From assembly GCA_018623495.1 (NCBI GenBank), contig JAAZVP010000004.1, positions 1 through 64,000 on the forward strand: a DNA stretch of 64,000 bases. Reading direction: 5' to 3'. Position 1 is the stretch's first letter. Each line of letters opens with the position of its first letter. The notes under the pieces were generated by a model that ran no database searches, was not told where the DNA came from, and saw nothing but the letters and a program-made list of their open reading frames with translations. Source of the stretch: Halothiobacillus sp. Its GTDB lineage: Bacteria; Pseudomonadota; Gammaproteobacteria; JAAZVP01. The translations under genes and the position numbers were made by a program. Positions 36,521 through 44,960 of this stretch are shown here, piece after piece.

Positions 36521-39500
36521 TCAGAACTTGCCGTAGTAGCCTTCCTTGAGGGCGTCGTAGAGGTTGGCGGCGGTGTGGGTCTCGCCGTCGTACTCGATCT
36601 CCTCGTCGCCCTTGGCCTCGACCACCGTGCCGTCCTCGAGCCTGAAGCGGTAGGTGGTATTGGCCAGGTCCTCGCCCTTGACCAGCACGCCCTGGAAGGC
36701 CTCCGGGTTGAAGCGGAAGGTGGTGCAGCCCTTCAGGCCGTTGTGGTAGGCGTAGGTGTAGATGCCCTTGAAGTCGTCGTAGGGGTATTCCGTGGGCACG
36801 TTGGCGGTCTTGGAGATCGACGAGTCCACCCACTTCTGGGCCGCGGCCTGGATGTCGACGTGCTGCTGCGGGGTGACGTCGTCGGCGGCGATGAAGTAGT
36901 CCGGCAGCGCGCCGTCCTCGCCGCCGGCGCCCGCCGGGAAGGCGTCGCCGTCGATCAGGTGGCGGTAGGCGAGCAGCTCGAAGGAATAGACGTCCACCTT
37001 CTCCTTGGACTTGCGCCCCTCGCGGATCACGTTGCGGAAGTAGTGGTGCGCGAAGCTGGGCTCGATGCCGTTGGAGGCGTTGTTGGCCAGCGACAGCGAG
37101 ATGGTGCCGGTGGGCGCGATGGAGCTGTGGTGGGTGAAGCGGCTGCCGGTTTCCGCCAGTGCCTCCGCCAGTTCCGGGTCCTCGCCGGCCACCTTCTGCA
37201 TGTAGCGGCTGTATTTCGCCCACAGCACGCGGCCCTTGACCGTCTGGCCGGCCCGGTAGCCGTCGCGCTTCATTTCCGGGCGCCGGGCCAGCATTTCCTC
37301 GGTGACCGTGTAGTCCTCGTCCATGATCGGCGCCGGTCCCTTCTCCTCGGCCAGCGCGAGACCCGAGCGCCAGCCCTGCAGGGCCAGCTCCTTGGCCACC
37401 TGTTCGGTGAAGGCCAGCGAGTCGCTCTCGCCGTACTTCATCCGCAGCATGGTCAGGGTGGAGCCCAGCCCGAGAAAGCCCATGCCGTGACGGCGCTTGC
37501 GGTAGATCTCGTCCTGTTGCTCGGGCAGGGGCAGGCCGTTGATCTCCACCACGTTGTCGAGCATGCGGGTGAAGATGTCCACCACCCGGCGGTAGGCGTC
37601 CCAGTCGAAGCGGGCTTTGTCGGTGAAGGGATCGCGGACGAACTTGGTCAGGTTCACCGAGCCCAGCAGGCAGGCGCCATAGGGGGGCAGGGGCTGCTCG
37701 CCGCAGTTGTGGGCGTGCAGGCCGTTGGCATCGAAGGTGTTGATGCCGGGCACCTGGACGTCGAAGACGTCCTCCTCGCCGTCGGCAACGATCTCGGCGA
37801 CCCGTGCGACGAACCGTTCCCGGTTGAGCGAGCGGCGGTAGCCGTTCAGCGCGCTGTGCAGGCGTTCGGCCTTGGTGGTGTCGGCAAAGCCCACGCGTTC
37901 GTTGAAGGTCGCCAGGTTCTCGCCGGTGATGACCAGTTCGTGCTGGGCCCGGATGGGATAGTCGGCGGCGCCGCCCCGGCCATCGGGCAGGCGGGCCGTT
38001 TCCGCCTTGCGGCGATCGCGGTAGATCGTCGAGGCGATGCCCAGGCGCAGCAGCATGCGCTGGACGGCCTCCAGCCGTTCGCTGTCGGATTGTGCCAGGC
38101 GAATGCTGACGCCCTTTTCCGGCGTGCCCTGGACCGAGCCGTCGGCATCGAACAAGCCGCGCAGGAAACCCTCGTAGAACCGGCTGGAGCCCTGTTCCAC
38201 CTGCGCAGTGACCGATTTGGCCCCTGGCTCCATGCCCAGGTCATCGGCCAGGCGGCGCAAGGCGCCCAGGGCCAGGCGGTGCTCGCCGCGATCGGCGACC
38301 TTGTGCCAGCCGGCGAAGTCGCTTCGATGGGGCAGGTTGCGCGCGGCATTCTCCGCTGCGGCCATGATGGCGCGGGCCCCGGCCGACAGCGCGCCCGAAT
38401 CGCCATTGGCCACGGCCGGCGTCTCCCAGACCGAGAGCACGGCCTTGTCCGATTTCAGGGTGCCATCGCCGACGAGCAGGCCGGCGAGGTAGCCTTCGTC
38501 GTGGCCAAAGGCGCCGGACCATTCGGGATGCTCCCGGTGATCGTTGAGCAGGACGCGATCCCCCGGCACCAGGTCGCCGGCAGCGCACCACTCGGTATCG
38601 GTGGTGTAACGCGTGAAGCGGCTGACGCGGCGCACACGGTGGTCGGCGGTGAGGCGCAGCTTGTAGCCCTCGGCCGTCTGCAGGCGCACGACGGGCTTGG
38701 TCGCCGTGCGGAAGAAGCCCTCGGGGCCGCTGGCATGATCACGGCCGTCCACCCGGGCGGCGAACGGCCGGCCGACCAGGTCGCTCACCCGGCGCGGACC
38801 GGCGCCGGTATGGACCCATGTGTCGGCGGTGACGCAGGGGTTGGTGGCGCGGATTTCCTCGCAGAACCAGTTGTTGTTCATCTCGTTGACGCGGTCGATG
38901 AGGATGAACCCGGGCTCGGCGTAGTCGTAGGTGGAGGTCATGATCATGTCCCAGACGCGCTGGGCCTTGACCGTGCGATAGATCCGGCAGGCCACCAGGC
39001 CGTCTTCGCGGGTGACGTACTTGTCCTTGACCGGCCAGTCGCGCCAGATGACCTGTTGGGGGTCGTCGAGGTCGATCCCGTCCACCTCGGCCTCGCGCTC
39101 GGTGAGGGGGAAGGCCAGCGGCCAGTCGGCGCCGTCCTCGACCGCCTGCATGAACTCGTCGGTGATCAGCAGCGAGAGGTTGAACTGGCGCAGCCGGCCG
39201 TCCTCGCGCTTGGCGCGGATGAAGTCCATGACGTCGGGATGGCCCACGTCGAAGGTGGCCATCTGCGCGCCGCGCCGGCCGCCGGCAGAGCTCACCGTGA
39301 AGCACATCTTGTCGTAGATGTCCATGAACGACAGCGGCCCCGAGGTGTAGGCGCCGGCCCCGGAGACGTAGGCCCCCTTGGGACGCAGGGTGGAGAACTC
39401 GTAGCCGATGCCGCAGCCCGCCTTGAGCGTCAGGCCGGCCTCGTGGACCTTCTCCAGGATGTCGTCCATGGAGTCGCCCACCGTCGCCGACACCGTGCAG

Positions 39501-39808
39501 TTGATGGTCGAGGTGGCCGGCTTGTGGTCCCAGGCACCGGCATTGGAGGTGATCCGGCCGGCGGGGATGGCGCCGTGGCGCAAGGCCCAGAGGAACTCCT
39601 CGTACCAGTGCTCGCGCTTGTCCGCTTCCTCCACCTCGGCCAGGGCGCGGGCGACGCGCTGGTAGGTATGGTCGACGCTCTCGTCGATCACCCGGCCGTC
39701 CTTGGCCTTGAGGCGGTATTTCTTGTCCCAGATGTCTTCCGAGGCCGGCTGGATGGGGATCTCGGTGACGGCATTGGGCAGGGTGCGAACCTTGGCGGCG
39801 GTGCTCAT
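36521..39808 (-). CDS. nrdJa: NrdJa, adenosylcobalamin-dependent ribonucleotide reductase, intein-containing
   Basis: Catalytic chain of class II ribonucleotide reductase, making deoxyribonucleotides with adenosylcobalamin and without oxygen. The precursor is 1095 residues; without the 377-residue intein the host protein is about 718. Conserved parts include SNAGAWDHKPATSTINCTVS, LKAGCGIGYEFSTLRPKG, the interrupted NPC-GEQPLPPYGACLLGSVNL, and FTHHSSIAPTGTISL. The intein splits the protein immediately before the conserved Cys of NPCGEQ, so activity depends on splicing. ATG 39808 behind GGAGAGG is preferred over the track TTG 39826. A DnaA box lies about 70 bases upstream. Confidence 0.94.
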   Translation of the reverse strand: MSTAAKVRTLPNAVTEIPIQPASEDIWDKKYRLKAKDGRVIDESVDHTYQRVARALAEVEEADKREHWYEEFLWALRHGAIPAGRITSNAGAWDHKPATSTINCTVSATVGDSMDDILEKVHEAGLTLKAGCGIGYEFSTLRPKGAYVSGAGAYTSGPLSFMDIYDKMCFTVSSAGGRRGAQMATFDVGHPDVMDFIRAKREDGRLRQFNLSLLITDEFMQAVEDGADWPLAFPLTEREAEVDGIDLDDPQQVIWRDWPVKDKYVTREDGLVACRIYRTVKAQRVWDMIMTSTYDYAEPGFILIDRVNEMNNNWFCEEIRATNPCVTADTWVHTGAGPRRVSDLVGRPFAARVDGRDHASGPEGFFRTATKPVVRLQTAEGYKLRLTADHRVRRVSRFTRYTTDTEWCAAGDLVPGDRVLLNDHREHPEWSGAFGHDEGYLAGLLVGDGTLKSDKAVLSVWETPAVANGDSGALSAGARAIMAAAENAARNLPHRSDFAGWHKVADRGEHRLALGALRRLADDLGMEPGAKSVTAQVEQGSSRFYEGFLRGLFDADGSVQGTPEKGVSIRLAQSDSERLEAVQRMLLRLGIASTIYRDRRKAETARLPDGRGGAADYPIRAQHELVITGENLATFNERVGFADTTKAERLHSALNGYRRSLNRERFVARVAEIVADGEEDVFDVQVPGINTFDANGLHAHNCGEQPLPPYGACLLGSVNLTKFVRDPFTDKARFDWDAYRRVVDIFTRMLDNVVEINGLPLPEQQDEIYRKRRHGMGFLGLGSTLTMLRMKYGESDSLAFTEQVAKELALQGWRSGLALAEEKGPAPIMDEDYTVTEEMLARRPEMKRDGYRAGQTVKGRVLWAKYSRYMQKVAGEDPELAEALAETGSRFTHHSSIAPTGTISLSLANNASNGIEPSFAHHYFRNVIREGRKSKEKVDVYSFELLAYRHLIDGDAFPAGAGGEDGALPDYFIAADDVTPQQHVDIQAAAQKWVDSSISKTANVPTEYPYDDFKGIYTYAYHNGLKGCTTFRFNPEAFQGVLVKGEDLANTTYRFRLEDGTVVEAKGDEEIEYDGETHTAANLYDALKEGYYGKF
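37706..38836 (-). mobile_element. Intein with LAGLIDADG homing endonuclease in NrdJa
   Basis: A 377-residue in-frame insertion (precursor residues 325-701). It begins with Cys (CVTADTWVHTG), has block B LRLTADHRV with the TxxH motif, two LAGLIDADG motifs (GYLAGLLVGDG at intein residues 116-125 and LRGLFDADG at 225-233) and ends with block F/G VFDVQVPGINTFDANGLHAHN, closing with His-Asn before the +1 Cys of the host CGEQPLPPYG. All residues for protein splicing (Cys1, block B His, penultimate His, terminal Asn, Cys+1) are present, and both endonuclease motifs keep their acidic residue, so it may still be mobile. Confidence 0.95.
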
Positions 39809-39876
39809 GTTCCTCTCCCTCGTCAACAGGTCGGGCGGCGGCCGCCGGGGCGCGGCCGCTCGCGGGTATCCACGAC

Positions 39877-39885
39877 TTATCCACA
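39877..39885 (+). promoter_or_regulatory. DnaA box upstream of nrdJa
   Basis: TTATCCACA is a perfect match to the DnaA box consensus; GTATCCACG eleven bases to the left is a weaker second copy. They lie in the nrdJa leader/promoter region. A CCCACGTGGG palindrome follows at 39905-39914. DnaA boxes regulate nrdAB in E. coli; that the same applies to this class II enzyme is inference. Confidence 0.55.
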
Positions 39886-40055
39886 GCCCGTGAACAGGTT
39901 TGTCCCCACGTGGGCCATAGATGCTGGGGTGTCCGGGGCTCCCGGCAACAAGATATGGGGAAACTAGACCGGTTTCCCCTCGCCGTCAACAGGCAGGAAC
40001 GGCTCCCACGGCGCGGGCCGCATGGTGGCGGGATTCGCTGGGGCGAGCGGGGTGA

Positions 40056-41324
40056 TCAGCCCAGCCGGTAGGCGAACCGCCGCCGGCGCCGGTGGTCGGG
40101 CGAGACGTCGTCGGTCGCCCGCGACCAGTCCTGCACCGCCGCGCGCAGTCGGGCCAGGGTGGCGGCGTGTTCCGGCCGGTCGGCGACGTTGTGGGCCTCC
40201 CAGGGATCGGCCTCGAGGTCGTAGAGCTCTTGTTCGGGCCGGGTCCGGAGGATGCGGGCCTGGGCGTCGTCGAGCCCGCTGCGGCGGGCCACGCGGCGGA
40301 TGGCGCGGGTGCTGGGGGAGGCGTTGACGTCGGCGGGCAGGGCATGGGGTTCGCCGAAGTAGGCGTTGTGGATGTACTTGAAGCGCCGCGTGCGGACCCC
40401 GCGGACGTGGTCGTCCACGTCGTGCCAGTTGCGCTCGATGAAGACCCGCTCGCGGCCGCTGAAGGTCCGCTCCGGGAGGGCAGGCCAGTGGCTCTCGCCG
40501 TGGAGCCTGCCGGGGATGTCCACCCCGGCGGCCTCCAGGGTGGTGGGGCCCAGGTCCAGCAGGCTCACCAGGCCGTGGCGCACGCCGGTGGGCAGGCGGG
40601 CGGGGTGGCGCATCACCAGGGGCACGCGCACGCCGGGGTCGTAGAGCGTGCCCTTGGCGCCGGGGAAGGGCTGGCCGTGGTCGGAGGAAAAGATCACCAG
40701 CGTGTCGTCGGCGAGCCCGGCGGCGTCGAGGAACTCGAGCACCTCGCCCACCTTGGCGTCCAGGCGGGTGATGGCCGTGTAGTAGCGCGCCAGGTCGATG
40801 CGCACGCGCAGGGTGTCGGGCAGGTAGGCCGGCACGCGCACGTCGCGGGGACGGTACTGGGGAATCTGGCCGGTGAACTGGTAGGGCCGGTGGGGCTCGA
40901 GAAAGCCGATGCTGAGAAAGAAGGGGCGTCCCGCGGGCCGCTCGCGCATGAACGCCGGCCAGTCCCGCGGCCAGGGGCGGGCGAAGTGAAAGCGTTCCCG
41001 CGCCGGCTTGCCCAGGTGCAGCTTGCCCACCGCGCCGGTGAAATAGCCGGCCCGGCCCAGCATCTCGGGGATGAAGGGGGCGTCCGCGGGCAGGGCGCTG
41101 TGCAGGTCCTCGGTGCCCGTGGCGTGGGCATACAGGCCGGAGTAGATGCTCGAACGGCTGGGACTGCATTGCGGGGCGGTGACGAAGGCATGGGTGAAAC
41201 GCAGTCCCTCGCCGGCCAGCCGGTCGATGTTGGGCGTGGCGATGCCGGGGTGGCCATAGCAACCGAAGTCCGGCATGCCGGCATCGTCGGCGAACATCCA
41301 GATGATGTTGGGGCGGCGTTGCAT
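40056..41324 (-). CDS. Sulfatase (type I, formylglycine-dependent)
   Basis: A 422-residue arylsulfatase-family enzyme. The N-terminal metal site IIWMFADDAGMPDFGCYGH and the formylglycine motif CSPSR (Cys53) are present, with GKLHLGKPARERF and FSSDHGQPFPGAKGTLYDPG completing the active site. The layout resembles N-sulfoglucosamine sulfohydrolase-like and related type I sulfatases, but the substrate cannot be told from sequence. No signal peptide is visible. Maturation needs a formylglycine-generating system, not found in this window. ATG 41324 is chosen from the family N-terminus; the track ORF runs through a shadow of phoD. Confidence 0.9.
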   Translation of the reverse strand: MQRRPNIIWMFADDAGMPDFGCYGHPGIATPNIDRLAGEGLRFTHAFVTAPQCSPSRSSIYSGLYAHATGTEDLHSALPADAPFIPEMLGRAGYFTGAVGKLHLGKPARERFHFARPWPRDWPAFMRERPAGRPFFLSIGFLEPHRPYQFTGQIPQYRPRDVRVPAYLPDTLRVRIDLARYYTAITRLDAKVGEVLEFLDAAGLADDTLVIFSSDHGQPFPGAKGTLYDPGVRVPLVMRHPARLPTGVRHGLVSLLDLGPTTLEAAGVDIPGRLHGESHWPALPERTFSGRERVFIERNWHDVDDHVRGVRTRRFKYIHNAYFGEPHALPADVNASPSTRAIRRVARRSGLDDAQARILRTRPEQELYDLEADPWEAHNVADRPEHAATLARLRAAVQDWSRATDDVSPDHRRRRRFAYRLG

Positions 41325-41395
41325 GACTGGCCTTCCGGGTCGCTGGGTGTCGCTTCGAGCGGCTGCTCCCAGGCTAGCATTCGCGCAGTAGTTCC

Positions 41396-43087
41396 TTATC
41401 GGGCCGCCACGATCCGCGGCCGTCCGGCATCGACCCGCAGGCGTTGGTTGCGTTCCTCCAGGACCCGGTAGTCGGTGCGCTTGACGCTGTCGACGAAGAC
41501 CCATTCGCTCTCCACGGACGCGGGCGTGACGGTGACCGTCATGTAGCCGCGGTGCTCGGTGTCGGCGTAGGCCAGGGGTTCGATGAGCCGGACCAGGCCC
41601 GCGGCCACGGCGTCCGGGTCTTCCTCGGGGAAGTATTCCTCCAGGCCCGGCGAGGAGACCGAGCTGGTGGCGAACTCCACGCCCACCGGGTTGCCGTCGA
41701 TGTCGGCGAGGTCGCTGGCCCAGGCGTTGTGGGTGTCGCCGGCGAGGACGACCAGGTTTTTTTCCAGGGCGCGGGCCGTGCCCAGCAGGTTCTCGCGGGC
41801 AACGGGGTAGCCGTCCCAGGCATCGAGGTTGTAGGGGATGGCCGGCTGGGCGAGAACGGCCTGCTCGTCCGGGGTCAGGCTCTGCGGCGCGGTGGCCGCC
41901 TTCTGCAGCAGCGCGCTGTAGTCGGCAAAGCCCACCTGGCCGGTGACCAGCGGGGCGGGGATCTCCATGCGGCCCATCAGCACCTGCTGGCCCAGCAGTT
42001 GCCAGGTGGCCGTGGAGGCCGCCATGCGGCCCTGCAGCCATGCCATCTGCTCGGCCCCCAGCAGTTCGCGGGCGGGATCGGAGAGGGCGGCGGTGAAGGC
42101 CGCGGCGTCCAGCGTGCCGGTGGCCGGGTCGATGAACTCGGCGTAGTCCAGCTGTCGGTCGCGGGCGATCACGCGGGTGTCGAGCATGTAGAGCGAGGCC
42201 AGGTCGCCGAACTCGAAGCTGCGGTAGACGGCCTCGCGGCGTCCGTCGACGGGTTCGCGTACCGGCAGCCACTCGTAGTAGGCCCGGAGGGCCGCCGAGC
42301 GGCGGGCCGGGAAGGCGCCCTCGTCGGCGTCGTGGTTCTCGGCGCCGGCCGCCCAGGTGTCGTTGGCGATCTCGTGGTCGTCCCAGACGAGGATGAACGG
42401 CAGGGCGGCATGGATGGCCTGCAGGTCGGGGTCCCCGCGATACTGGGCGTAGCGGCGGCGGTAGTCCTCCAGCGTGAACAGTTCGCCGGCGGGCTCGGAG
42501 ACCCGGCCCATGGCCTCGGCATCGGCCGAGGCATAGCCGCCGACGCCGTACTCGTAGATGTAGTCGCCCAGGTGGATGGCGGCGTCCAGGTCGTCGCGAC
42601 GGGCGGCCTCGGCGTAGACGTGGAAGTGGCCCGCCGGGTAGTTGGAGCAGGAGAAGACGGCGAACCGCAGCGCCTCCACCCGGCCCACCGGCAGGGTCCG
42701 GGTGCGGCCGACGGGCGAGTGCCGGCCGCGGTGGCCGAAGCGGTAGTAGTAGCGCGTGCCGGGCAGCAGGCCGCTGACGTCGATCTTGACCGTGTAGTCC
42801 CGGGCGCGGCCGGTCACCGTGGTGCCCGAGGCGAGCACGTCGGTGAATCCGGCATCGGCCGCGATTTCCCAGTCGATGGCCACGTCCGCTTCCCGCGAGG
42901 GGGTGGCCCGCGTCCAGATCACCACGCCCTCGGCCCCGGGGTCGCCGCTGGCCACGCCGTGGTCGAACGTCACCTCGGCGGCGTCGTCACCCCCGCAGCC
43001 GGTCAGCGAGAGGCCGGTAGCGACGGCGGCGGTACCGATGGCGACGCCACGGATGAAGCGTCGGCGGGAGGGATCGTGGGCATGCAT
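41396..43087 (-). CDS. phoD: PhoD-type alkaline phosphatase/phosphodiesterase, Tat lipoprotein
   Basis: A 563-residue secreted metallo-phosphatase. The N-terminus RRRFIRGVAIG is a Tat signal and LTGC (residues 28-31) is a lipobox, so it is probably a Tat-exported lipoprotein. A PhoD N-terminal domain (FDHGVASGDPGAEGVVIWTR) is followed by the catalytic domain with FSCSNYPAGHFHVYAEAA, AIHLGDYIYEYG, FILVWDDHEIANDTW and VVLAGDTHNAWASDL, which hold the metal ligands. It would release phosphate from phosphoesters outside the cytoplasm. ATG 43087 is preferred to the track start 43138, placing the twin-Arg motif at residue 8. It is 71 bases upstream of the sulfatase on the same strand. Confidence 0.93.
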   Translation of the reverse strand: MHAHDPSRRRFIRGVAIGTAAVATGLSLTGCGGDDAAEVTFDHGVASGDPGAEGVVIWTRATPSREADVAIDWEIAADAGFTDVLASGTTVTGRARDYTVKIDVSGLLPGTRYYYRFGHRGRHSPVGRTRTLPVGRVEALRFAVFSCSNYPAGHFHVYAEAARRDDLDAAIHLGDYIYEYGVGGYASADAEAMGRVSEPAGELFTLEDYRRRYAQYRGDPDLQAIHAALPFILVWDDHEIANDTWAAGAENHDADEGAFPARRSAALRAYYEWLPVREPVDGRREAVYRSFEFGDLASLYMLDTRVIARDRQLDYAEFIDPATGTLDAAAFTAALSDPARELLGAEQMAWLQGRMAASTATWQLLGQQVLMGRMEIPAPLVTGQVGFADYSALLQKAATAPQSLTPDEQAVLAQPAIPYNLDAWDGYPVARENLLGTARALEKNLVVLAGDTHNAWASDLADIDGNPVGVEFATSSVSSPGLEEYFPEEDPDAVAAGLVRLIEPLAYADTEHRGYMTVTVTPASVESEWVFVDSVKRTDYRVLEERNQRLRVDAGRPRIVAAR

Positions 43088-43196
43088 GGCGCGTTCCTCG
43101 CTGCGGGATGGGGGATCGGGATGATCCGGGTATCCCATCAGCCGAATGCGGCAACGCCGTTGCAGGGCGGTTACGGGTCCGTGACAGTCGCCGGGT

Positions 43197-43931
43197 TCAG
43201 GGCGGGAACGCGTTGCCCTCGAAGTCGAAGCGGCCGCCGGAGTCCCCGGCTCCCAGCCCGTCGATCACGGCGAACAGCCGCTCGGCGGTGAACGCGGGGG
43301 TTTGCAGCTGGCCGGCCGGCAGGCGCGCCTGGAAGGGGCGGGAGAGGGCCGTGTCGGTGGTGCCGGGCTGGAGGCCGGCCACGATCACCGCCGAGCGGTT
43401 CATCGTCAGCTCGATGGCGAAGTTCTTGAGCAGCATGTTCAGCGCGGCCTTGCTGGCCCGGTAGCTGTGCCAGCCGCCGGAGCGGTTGTCGGTGATCGAT
43501 CCCAGCCTGGCCGAGAGCACGCCGATCCGGGTGGGGTGCTTGCGGTCGATACGATCGAGAAGCCGCGCCAGGAACAGGGCGGGCCCTACGGCATTGAGGC
43601 GATAGGCCGTCACCAGGTGCTCGGCCTCCAGCTCGCGGTAGCGTTTCTCCGGCCGGTGGGTCGGGTCGTGGAGCCAGCCGGTCGCCAGCAATGCGTGGTC
43701 CAGGGCCAGGTCCCGGGGCAGGCCCTCCAGGGCGAGGTCGATGCTTTCCGGGGCGGTGAGATCCAGGATCCCGCGGAGCTCGCCGTGGCGGGCCGGCGGA
43801 AGGCCCTCGGGATCGCGCCCCAGGGCGTGCACGCGCCAGCCGGGACGGACCCGGCGGAGGTGGTCGAAGTAGGCGCGGCCGATGCCGCCGCCGACCCCCA
43901 GGATCAGCGCGTTGCCGCCGGATTCGCTCAC
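43197..43931 (-). CDS. Short-chain dehydrogenase/reductase
   Basis: A 244-residue cytoplasmic SDR. The nucleotide-binding motif is LGVGGGIGRAY, the catalytic motif SYRASKAAL (Tyr and Lys) follows an upstream Ser region, and the overall pattern (LDHALLATGWLHD, LNAVGPALFLARLLDRI, NFAIELTMNRSAVIVAGLQPGTTDT) is like CsgA/C-factor-type SDRs. The substrate is unknown. It lies 25 bases after the PAS gene on the same strand, likely co-transcribed. Confidence 0.88.
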   Translation of the reverse strand: MSESGGNALILGVGGGIGRAYFDHLRRVRPGWRVHALGRDPEGLPPARHGELRGILDLTAPESIDLALEGLPRDLALDHALLATGWLHDPTHRPEKRYRELEAEHLVTAYRLNAVGPALFLARLLDRIDRKHPTRIGVLSARLGSITDNRSGGWHSYRASKAALNMLLKNFAIELTMNRSAVIVAGLQPGTTDTALSRPFQARLPAGQLQTPAFTAERLFAVIDGLGAGDSGGRFDFEGNAFPP

Positions 43932-43956
43932 AGGGCTGTCTCCGTCGGGGAAGGCT

Positions 43957-44511
43957 TCAGGCGCGCGAGCGCAGGACCAGCGAGCTCAGGTCGCGGGCGC
44001 CCGAGCTGCGGATATGGCGTTCCAGCAGCGCCAGGGCCGGCTGGAAACGGCGCTCGTCGTCGAAACCGCTGTCGCGCTCGGCCGCGCGCATCTCGGCGTA
44101 GAGTCGTTCCCACTGCTCGATCAGGTCGCGCTGCGGGAGGAAGCGGGCCGAGGTGTAGCCGACGATGCCGCCGTCGCCGCGGATGGGCGCGAAGCGTGCC
44201 AGCACCCAGTAGTGGTCCCCGTTCTTGGCGCGGTTCTTGGTGAAGCCGTAGAACTCGTCCCCCGCCTGCAGGTGTTTCCACATGCTGTAATAGATGCTGT
44301 CGGGCATGTCCGGGTGGCGCAGGATGTTGTGTGGCTGGCCGACGAGTTCCTCGCGCGAGAAACCGGAGATCTCGGCCAGCGAGCGGCTTGCCTGGGTGAT
44401 GAAGCCCGCGAGGTCGGTCTTGGACTGGATGGCCCGCCGGCCGCTGATTTCCACTTCGCGGCCGGTGACGCGGGTCACGTCCACGGGCGGGGTGTGTCCG
44501 CTGGTGAGCAC
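43957..44511 (-). CDS. Single-domain PAS protein, Aer-like
   Basis: A 184-residue cytoplasmic protein with one PAS domain of the kind found in the aerotaxis receptor Aer: DLAGFITQASRSLAEISGFS, EELVGQPHNILRHPDMP, YGFTKNRAKNGDHYWVLARF, then GYTSARFLPQRDLIEQWERLY. In Aer this domain binds FAD, so redox or energy sensing is plausible. There is no membrane helix or signalling domain; it ends in a short charged tail. Start GTG 44511 has GGAGGG six bases upstream. It begins the minus-strand run to the SDR, phoD and sulfatase genes. Confidence 0.85.
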   Translation of the reverse strand: MLTSGHTPPVDVTRVTGREVEISGRRAIQSKTDLAGFITQASRSLAEISGFSREELVGQPHNILRHPDMPDSIYYSMWKHLQAGDEFYGFTKNRAKNGDHYWVLARFAPIRGDGGIVGYTSARFLPQRDLIEQWERLYAEMRAAERDSGFDDERRFQPALALLERHIRSSGARDLSSLVLRSRA

Positions 44512-44546
44512 CTGAGTCCCTCCAGGTCGAAGAATGGATTCACCCC

Positions 44547-44575
44547 ATGATAAAAGGGTTTCGGTGGGGGTTAAA
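44547..44575 (-). promoter_or_regulatory. Sigma70-type promoter candidate for the PAS gene
   Basis: On the minus strand TTTAAC and TATCAT are separated by exactly 17 bases, and the -10 has one mismatch from consensus. It lies 36 bases before the GTG start, within an AT-richer patch. The -35 is weak. Confidence 0.5.
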
Positions 44576-44623
44576 GCGCCGGGCCGGTTCAGGGCGATCG
44601 TTGCAGGGGAACGGCGATGAGCG

Positions 44624-44866
44624 AACCTGCTGGTACTACTCGGTGACCTCGACCCGGACCGGCCCCTGGAGGTGGAGTTGGCGCGGCGGGTGGAGGCGGA
44701 TGTCGCGATCCGCTGGGTCGCCGGCAACCCCGACACCGAGACCGAGGCCTGCGTCGATCATCTCTTCGGCTCGGCGCTGGCCGAGGGCAACCCCGACGGC
44801 CGGGTCGAGACCCTCGCGGGGTTGCGTGTTGCCGGGCCGGGCGGGGTGTTTCGCGGGGGGCATCCG
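44624..44866 (+). pseudogene. Remnant of a calcineurin-like metallophosphoesterase
   Basis: Translation gives NLLVLLGDLDPDRPLEVELA, then IRWVAGNPDTETEACVDHLF, GSALAEGNPDGRVETLAGLR and VAGPGGVFRG, the central part of metallophosphoesterases of the type DGDLD ... AGNHD ... LAGLGGVFRG. A TGA lies directly upstream in frame, so the N-terminal metal motif is missing; similarity stops after GGVFRG; and the invariant AGNHD is AGNPD. I therefore read it as a decayed fragment. The ORF in this frame continues to 45055 into the next gene, which is not meaningful. Confidence 0.6.
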
Positions 44867-44960
44867 CGTGGACGGCCTGGGGCAGGCGGGCTCGCGGTGG
44901 CTGGCGGCCTGATTCCCGGCCCGAGGCGCTACACTACCGGGAAAACACCGGAGTGCCCGC

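Noticed and set aside
36437-39967. Plus-strand ORF of 1176 codons
   Set aside because: Antisense reading of nrdJa including its intein.
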